A stretch of DNA of 64,000 nt from JALSRK01 sp964461995 (GTDB lineage: Bacteria > Acidobacteriota > Terriglobia > Bryobacterales > Bryobacteraceae), in NCBI GenBank assembly GCA_964461995.1, contig CAYWXL010000020.1:4868-68867 (forward strand). The letters run 5' to 3'. The first letter of the stretch is position 1. The number at the start of each line of letters is the position of its first letter. A program made the translations under genes and the position numbers. Below the pieces are notes generated by a model, which did no database searches, had not been told where the DNA came from, and saw only the letters and a program-made list of their open reading frames with translations. Below, one piece after another: positions 59,436-64,000 of the stretch.

Positions 59436-59720
59436 ATGCAAGCACTAGGAATGGTCGAAACGCGAGGTCTCACCGGGGCCATCGAAGCGGCCGACGCCAT
59501 GGTGAAGACCGCCAACGTCGTCATCACGGGCAAGGATTACGTGGGCGCCGGACTTGTCATCGTCACGGTCCGTGGCGACGTGGGCGCCGTCAAGGCCGCC
59601 ACTGACGCCGGTGCCGCCGCCGCCCGCCGCGTCGGTGAACTCGTTTCCGTGCACGTGATCCCGGCGCCGCACCCCGACGTGGAACAGGTGATCCCCGGCG
59701 GCAAGAAGTCCGGCAAATAG
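59436..59720 (+). CDS. Bacterial microcompartment hexameric shell protein (BMC-H)
   Basis: 94 residues, single BMC domain, closest to PduA/CcmK: MQALGMVETRGLTGAIEAAD, KTANVVITGKDYVGAGL with the pore-lining GAG, VRGDVGAVKAATDAGAAAA and VHVIPAPH. Forms hexameric tiles of a proteinaceous organelle. GAGGAG 4 nt before the ATG; a TGC-TAGTGT element about 70 nt upstream. Followed 49 bp later by the aldehyde dehydrogenase gene. Confidence 0.95.
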   Translation: MQALGMVETRGLTGAIEAADAMVKTANVVITGKDYVGAGLVIVTVRGDVGAVKAATDAGAAAARRVGELVSVHVIPAPHPDVEQVIPGGKKSGK

Positions 59721-59769
59721 GCCCGCCCCGGCTGTGTCGCCGTTGCACGGCGGTTGAGGAAACGACATC

Positions 59770-61692
59770 ATGCTCCAGGACCAGGATCTCATCGCCCTGC
59801 AGGAGGCGCGCCGCAAGGTCGAGGCGGCCTACTCGGCCTGGCTCGAATACCGCACCTTTTCCCAGGAACGGATCGACGCCATCGTCGAAGCCGCCGCCGA
59901 GGCCGGCCGCAACAACGCCCTCCGCCTCGCCGAAATGGCGGTCGAAGAGACCCGCATGGGCAACGTCCGCGACAAGCTCGCCAAAAACCTGCTCAACGCC
60001 GACCTGCTGCCGAAAAAGATGCGGGGCATGAAGACCGTCGGCGTGCTCCGCGAACTGCCCGACGAGAAGGTCGTCGAGATCGGCGTGCCCATGGGCGTGG
60101 TGGCGGCGATCATCCCCACCACCAACCCCACCTCCACCGTCATCTTCAAAACCCTCATCTCGCTCAAGTCCGGCAACGCCGTCGTCATCAGCCCTCATCC
60201 CCGCGCCAAGAAGTGCACCTGCTATACCGCCGACCTGCTCCGCCAAGCCGCCGAGAAAGCCGGCGCGCCGGCCGGGCTGATCCAATGCCTGGAAAACATC
60301 ACCCTGCAAAGCACGCAGGAGCTGATGCGCCACCGCAAAACGGCCATCATCCTCGCCACCGGCGGACAGGGGCTTGTCCGCGCTGCCTACTCGAGCGGCA
60401 AGCCGGCCTTGGGCGTTGGCCCGGGCAACGTCCCCATCCTCATCGAGAAGACCGCCGACATCGCCGACGCCGTCGCCAAGATCGTCCAAGGCAAGTCCTT
60501 CGACTACGGCACCGTCTGCTCCAGCGAGCAGGTCCTCGTCACCTGCAAGGGACTCCGGGAGCAAGTTCTCGAGGCGCTCCGCAACAACAAAGCCTACCTC
60601 GCCACTGAAGCAGAAGCCGAAGCGCTCGGCCGGTTGCTGATCACGCCCAAGGGCACTGTCAAGCCCGAGTGCGTGGGCCAGTCGCCGGTCCGCATCGCCG
60701 AGATGGCCGGCTTCCAGGTCCCGCCGGACACCTCCATCATCGCCGCCGAGATCAAGGGCGTCGGCCCCGAGCACCCGCTGTCCCGCGAGAAGCTCTCGCC
60801 CGTGCTCGCCCTCTACTTCGCCGAGGATTTCGAGGACTCGGTGCGCGTTTGCGAGCAAGTCCTTCACCTTGGCGGCCTCGGCCACACTTGCGTCATCTTC
60901 TCCCGCGACGAGGCCCGCATCCGCGAGTTCGGCCTCCGCATGCCCGCCTTCCGCGTACTCGTCAACACGCCTTCGCCCCAAGGCTCGGTCGGCGTCACTA
61001 CCAACGTCTTTCCCTCCATGACGCTCGGCTGCGGCGCCGTCGCCGGCAACTCCACCAGCGACAACGTCGGCCCGCAGCACCTGATCAACATCAAGCGCAT
61101 CGCCTACGCCGTCCGCAGCGCTGAGGAGGCGCTCCCTGTGCCGGAAGTCGAAGCCGCAGAGACGGCCGCCGCAACGACCAGCCCTGCCGCCCCGGCCCCC
61201 GCTCCAGTGGCTGCTGCTCCGCCCTCCGTCGAGCGCGGCCTCACGCGCGAAGCCGTCGAGGCCATCGTCGAAAAGTACCTCCGCCGCCGCGGGGTCGTGG
61301 AAACCCCTTCCGCTTCCCAGCCGGGCCGCGACGCCGCCGATACGGTCGCCGAAGTCGTCGATCGGTTCCTGGCCAGCCGCCGGCGCGCCGTCAGGAGCGC
61401 CGCCGCAAGCTGCCAGTGTCCCCTCACGGCGTCCGGTTCCAGTCCGGCTACCCTGCCGGCCCCCGCTCCGCCGGCCGCGTCGCCGGCGCCGCCGCCCGCA
61501 TCGCACCCCCCCGCCCAGCCAGCCGCCGAAGAGCCTCAGGTGCGTATCGTCGATTTCGTCTGTGAAAACGACGTCCGGGAAGCGATCGAAAACAACCGTA
61601 AGATCTTCATCGGCCCCAAAACCATCGTCACGCCGGCGGCCCGCGAACTCGCTGCCAAGGGTGATATCCTCGTTCTCGCGGAGCGGAAATGA
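59770..61692 (+). CDS. Acylating aldehyde dehydrogenase of a microcompartment, extended C-terminus
   Basis: 640 residues, much longer than EutE/PduP (about 460-500). Residues 1-450 are the CoA-acylating ALDH with Cys250 in YGTVCSSEQ and IPTTNPTSTVIFK. Then a Pro/Ala linker, an amphipathic helix 489-507 (GLTREAVEAIVEKYLRR), a second one at about 521-539 (DAADTVAEVVDRFLASRR), a further Pro-rich linker, and a C-terminal module from 590 (VRIVDFVCENDVREAIENN, FIGPKTIVTPAARELA). Both helices look like encapsulation peptides. Converts an aldehyde to acyl-CoA inside the shell. Confidence 0.93.
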   Translation: MLQDQDLIALQEARRKVEAAYSAWLEYRTFSQERIDAIVEAAAEAGRNNALRLAEMAVEETRMGNVRDKLAKNLLNADLLPKKMRGMKTVGVLRELPDEKVVEIGVPMGVVAAIIPTTNPTSTVIFKTLISLKSGNAVVISPHPRAKKCTCYTADLLRQAAEKAGAPAGLIQCLENITLQSTQELMRHRKTAIILATGGQGLVRAAYSSGKPALGVGPGNVPILIEKTADIADAVAKIVQGKSFDYGTVCSSEQVLVTCKGLREQVLEALRNNKAYLATEAEAEALGRLLITPKGTVKPECVGQSPVRIAEMAGFQVPPDTSIIAAEIKGVGPEHPLSREKLSPVLALYFAEDFEDSVRVCEQVLHLGGLGHTCVIFSRDEARIREFGLRMPAFRVLVNTPSPQGSVGVTTNVFPSMTLGCGAVAGNSTSDNVGPQHLINIKRIAYAVRSAEEALPVPEVEAAETAAATTSPAAPAPAPVAAAPPSVERGLTREAVEAIVEKYLRRRGVVETPSASQPGRDAADTVAEVVDRFLASRRRAVRSAAASCQCPLTASGSSPATLPAPAPPAASPAPPPASHPPAQPAAEEPQVRIVDFVCENDVREAIENNRKIFIGPKTIVTPAARELAAKGDILVLAERK

Positions 61693-62189
61693 AATCCGAT
61701 TTGGACTCCCTGAAAACCGAAATCGAAAAGCATCTGGAGAAAACCGATTTTGCCGTCTTTCACGGCCATCCCCGCTTTGTCGCCCCGACCAACGTCGTCC
61801 CCTGGGATAGCGATCAGTATCCGGACTTCCGGACTTTCCTCGATGTCGCCAAGCGCCTCGGAGTCCGGCTCATCGTCTTTCACCACCGCCGTTTGGAATC
61901 CGGCTTCATCGATCACCTCCTCGAACGCCTCGAATCCGCCGACGTCTCCGACGAAGATTACGCGGAAACCCATCGGCGGATTCGTGATCTCCGCGTCTTC
62001 GAGGGTTTCACCAGCGCCTTGGAACTCTCCTTCGACTACCAGGGGCGCATCTACATGTACAACCGGCGCAGTGAATGGTACGACGAGCTCCTAGAGATCG
62101 CCGACGAATTGGGTGAGTTCGACGAGGAGGAAGAGGATCTCGGGGACCTGGACGAGGAGAATGACGGGCCGTACTTTTCGCGCAACTGA
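61689..62189 (+). CDS. Acidic hypothetical protein coupled to the microcompartment genes
   Basis: 166 residues, no family recognised. Its ATG overlaps the aldehyde dehydrogenase stop (ATGA). The core has VFHGHPRFVAPTNVVPWD and VRLIVFHHRRLESGFIDHLL; the C-terminus is a run of Glu/Asp (EFDEEEEDLGDLDEEN). Coupled translation suggests a role with the microcompartment or its enzyme, which is not otherwise known. Confidence 0.7.
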   Translation: MKSDLDSLKTEIEKHLEKTDFAVFHGHPRFVAPTNVVPWDSDQYPDFRTFLDVAKRLGVRLIVFHHRRLESGFIDHLLERLESADVSDEDYAETHRRIRDLRVFEGFTSALELSFDYQGRIYMYNRRSEWYDELLEIADELGEFDEEEEDLGDLDEENDGPYFSRN

Positions 62190-62273
62190 GCCGGCCGGCC
62201 GGCGCCCTGCCGGCTTCCGCGGCGTTCCAGGCCATCCCCTGCCACTCGCCTCCCCGGCTGCCCCGAGCGCTCT

Positions 62274-64000
62274 ATGACCGCTGCCGCCGCCCGCTGGATC
62301 CTGCCCGGGGAACCGCCGCCCGCGGTGGAATCCTTGGCCGCCGCCCTCGGCCTCGCCCTGCCCGCCGCCCGCGTCCTTTGGCATCGCGGCTATCGCGACC
62401 CGGACGTCGCCCGGCGCTTCCTCCAGCCCTCTCTCGGCGATCTCCACGACCCGTTTCTCATGCGCGACATGGACCGCGCCGCCGAACGCCTCGCCCGCGC
62501 CGTCGCCCGCCGCGAGCGCGTCCTGCTCTACGGCGACTACGACGTGGACGGCGCCACCTCGGTGGTCATCCTCAAAGCGATCCTCGAACGCCTCGAAGTA
62601 CCGGTGGATTTCCACGTGCCGGACCGCTTCGGCGAAGGCTACGGCATGCGGCCTGAAATCATCGACCGCGCCGCCGCCTCGGGCGTCTCCCTCGTCGTCA
62701 GCGTGGACACCGGCATCCGCGCCGCCGCCGCCGTCGCCCGCGCCGCCGAGCTCGGCCTCGACGTCATCGTTACCGACCATCACTTGCCCGACGCCGAACT
62801 GCCGCCCGCCTGCGCCGTCATCAATCCCAACCGGCCGGACTGCCCCTACCCCGACAAAGATCTCTGCGGCGCCGGCGTCACCTTCAAGCTCGTCCAGGCC
62901 CTGCTGCTGGCTCTGAAATGGCCGCCGCGGCGCGCCGAGCCGTTACTCGAATCGCTCCTCAAGATGGTCTCCATCGCCACCGTCGCCGACGTCGTCCCCC
63001 TTACCGGCGAGAACCGCATCATCGTCAAGCACGGCCTCGACGGACTCCGCAGCACCAGCAATCCCGGCCTCCGGGCGCTGCTCGACGTCGCCGGCTTCTC
63101 CGACGGCCAGCGTCCCACCGCCGGCCAGGTGGCCTTCCGCGTCGCCCCGCGCATCAACGCCGCCGGACGGATGGCGAGCGCCGCCGATGTGGTGGAGCTC
63201 TTTCTGACCGGCGACGAGTCCCGGGCGCGCGCGCTCGCCGAGCTGCTCCACGAGTTGAACCGCGAGCGCCAGCAACAGGAGGCCGCCATCCTCGAGGCGA
63301 TCCTGGAGCGCTGCGAACGCGAGCCCGTCACCGACGCCCGCCGCGCCCTCGTCTTCGCCGGCGAGGGCTGGCACCGCGGCGTGCTCGGCATCGTCGCCGG
63401 CCGCCTCGCCGAGCGCTTCCACCGCCCAGTCTTCGTCCTCGACATCGACCGCGACGCCGGCGAGGCCCAGGGCTCCGGCCGCAGCATCCCTGCCTTCCAC
63501 CTGCTCGAAGCGCTCGAGTCGATGCCCGAACTGTTCACCCGCTTCGGCGGCCACCGCCAGGCCGCCGGGGTCACGCTGCCGCCGGACCGCATCGGCGAGT
63601 TCCGCCGCCGCCTCCAGAACTACGCCGCCGCGCGCCTCACCCCGGAAGACCTCCGCCCTGTCCGCGAGATCGACGCCCGCCTCGGCTTCGAGGAACTATC
63701 GGACCGCACCGCCGCCGGCGTGCTCGCCCTCGAGCCCTTCGGCTGCGGCAACCCCGCCCCGGTCTTCCTCGCCGAGAACGTGACCGTCGAACGCGAGCCG
63801 CAGGTCTTCAAGGAGAAGCACGCCCGCCTCTGCCTGCGCCAGGGCAACCGAACCGTCTGGATGAAGGCCTGGAACTTCGCCGCCCGCCTCGCCGGCCTCG
63901 CCCCCGGCACAGCCGCCGACGTCCTGTTCCAGATCGAAGAGGACCGCTACTCCGCCGCCCGCGGCTACCCCGGCTGGAGCCTCGTGCTCAAGGACATCCG
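62274..64000 (+). CDS. recJ: Single-stranded-DNA-specific exonuclease RecJ, 3' end outside window
   Basis: 575 codons are in frame to the edge with no stop. DYDVDGATS, VTDHHLPDAELPP, DADVVPLT-like TVADVVPLTGENR, GRMASAAD and FGGHRQAAGVTLP are the RecJ DHH/DHHA1 motifs. 5'-3' exonuclease in recombination and mismatch repair. The last visible WSLVLKDIR is close to a normal RecJ end. No strong ribosome site before ATG 62274. Confidence 0.96.
   Translation, partial: MTAAAARWILPGEPPPAVESLAAALGLALPAARVLWHRGYRDPDVARRFLQPSLGDLHDPFLMRDMDRAAERLARAVARRERVLLYGDYDVDGATSVVILKAILERLEVPVDFHVPDRFGEGYGMRPEIIDRAAASGVSLVVSVDTGIRAAAAVARAAELGLDVIVTDHHLPDAELPPACAVINPNRPDCPYPDKDLCGAGVTFKLVQALLLALKWPPRRAEPLLESLLKMVSIATVADVVPLTGENRIIVKHGLDGLRSTSNPGLRALLDVAGFSDGQRPTAGQVAFRVAPRINAAGRMASAADVVELFLTGDESRARALAELLHELNRERQQQEAAILEAILERCEREPVTDARRALVFAGEGWHRGVLGIVAGRLAERFHRPVFVLDIDRDAGEAQGSGRSIPAFHLLEALESMPELFTRFGGHRQAAGVTLPPDRIGEFRRRLQNYAAARLTPEDLRPVREIDARLGFEELSDRTAAGVLALEPFGCGNPAPVFLAENVTVEREPQVFKEKHARLCLRQGNRTVWMKAWNFAARLAGLAPGTAADVLFQIEEDRYSAARGYPGWSLVLKDI

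Noticed and set aside
59590..61506. Very long minus-strand open frame (638 residues) opposite the aldehyde dehydrogenase
   Set aside because: Low-complexity Gly/Ala/Asp/Arg composition typical of the antisense of GC-rich genes; the plus strand has clear catalytic motifs.

Overview
The window is high-GC bacterial chromosome and most likely comes from an Acidobacteriota genome of the Bryobacterales/Solibacter type. The reasons are two adjacent von Willebrand-type proteins of the kind described as VWFA-related Acidobacterial domain, several secreted TPR, NHL and Gfo/Idh/MocA proteins with Sec- or Tat-like leaders, Kdo-synthesis genes (so a Gram-negative outer membrane), and the exosortase-associated style of its polysaccharide genes. 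This assignment is inferred from gene content; no rRNA or marker alignment was possible. No phage, insertion sequence or CRISPR array was seen.

Layout. 1-1.6 kb: the 5' part of a secreted beta-propeller protein. 1.85-3.0 kb: a secreted alpha/beta hydrolase. 3.0-12 kb: an exopolysaccharide cluster with a UDP-glucuronate-type epimerase, two asparagine-synthase-like amidotransferases, two GT4 glycosyltransferases and a polytopic O-glycosylation ligase. The ligase, one glycosyltransferase and one amidotransferase resemble families that travel with exosortase A, but no exosortase lies in the window. 12-12.7 kb is non-coding and contains inverted and direct repeats. 12.7-20.4 kb: a TPR protein, YHS protein, aldehyde dehydrogenase, Cache sensor protein, and the set hutI-like/ftcD/lipA. 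The HutI homologue has lost nearly all its metal ligands. 20.6-28 kb: mostly housekeeping genes (hydroxyacid dehydrogenase, ACT protein, hemB, ispG, yjbQ, DUF2203, miaB, bifunctional nuclease). 28-33 kb: a TPR lipoprotein-like protein, two transporters, and a small AT-hook-like protein behind a long, strongly structured leader.

33-41 kb: a beta-lactamase/NamZ fusion, pterin carbinolamine dehydratase, SDR, Memo-like protein, MarR regulator, diguanylate cyclase response regulator and a secreted unknown. 41-48.4 kb: a DUF4870 membrane protein, POTRA/HEAT protein, Tat oxidoreductase, Spy-like protein, a prepilin, and kdsB-pyrG-kdsA, which supplies CMP-Kdo for lipopolysaccharide. 48.4-56.4 kb: two VWA proteins with a coupled small protein, a SIS-domain protein, methyltransferase, PEBP protein, an IF-2B-family protein, a UroD-like protein and a membrane protein with a degenerate JAMM domain. 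56.8-64 kb: tRNA-Ile(CAU), an unknown protein with histidine-rich motifs, an inositol-monophosphatase-family enzyme, a GNAT protein, then a compact bacterial microcompartment satellite (one hexameric shell protein, an acylating aldehyde dehydrogenase with two apparent encapsulation helices and an extra C-terminal module, and a translationally coupled acidic unknown), ending inside recJ.

A recurring feature is a TAnnnT-like hexamer about 7 nt before the start codon of genes lacking a ribosome binding site, which suggests frequent leaderless transcription. The strongest leads for something undescribed are the microcompartment satellite, the metal-ligand-less HutI next to FtcD, and the structured leader of the AT-hook-like gene.
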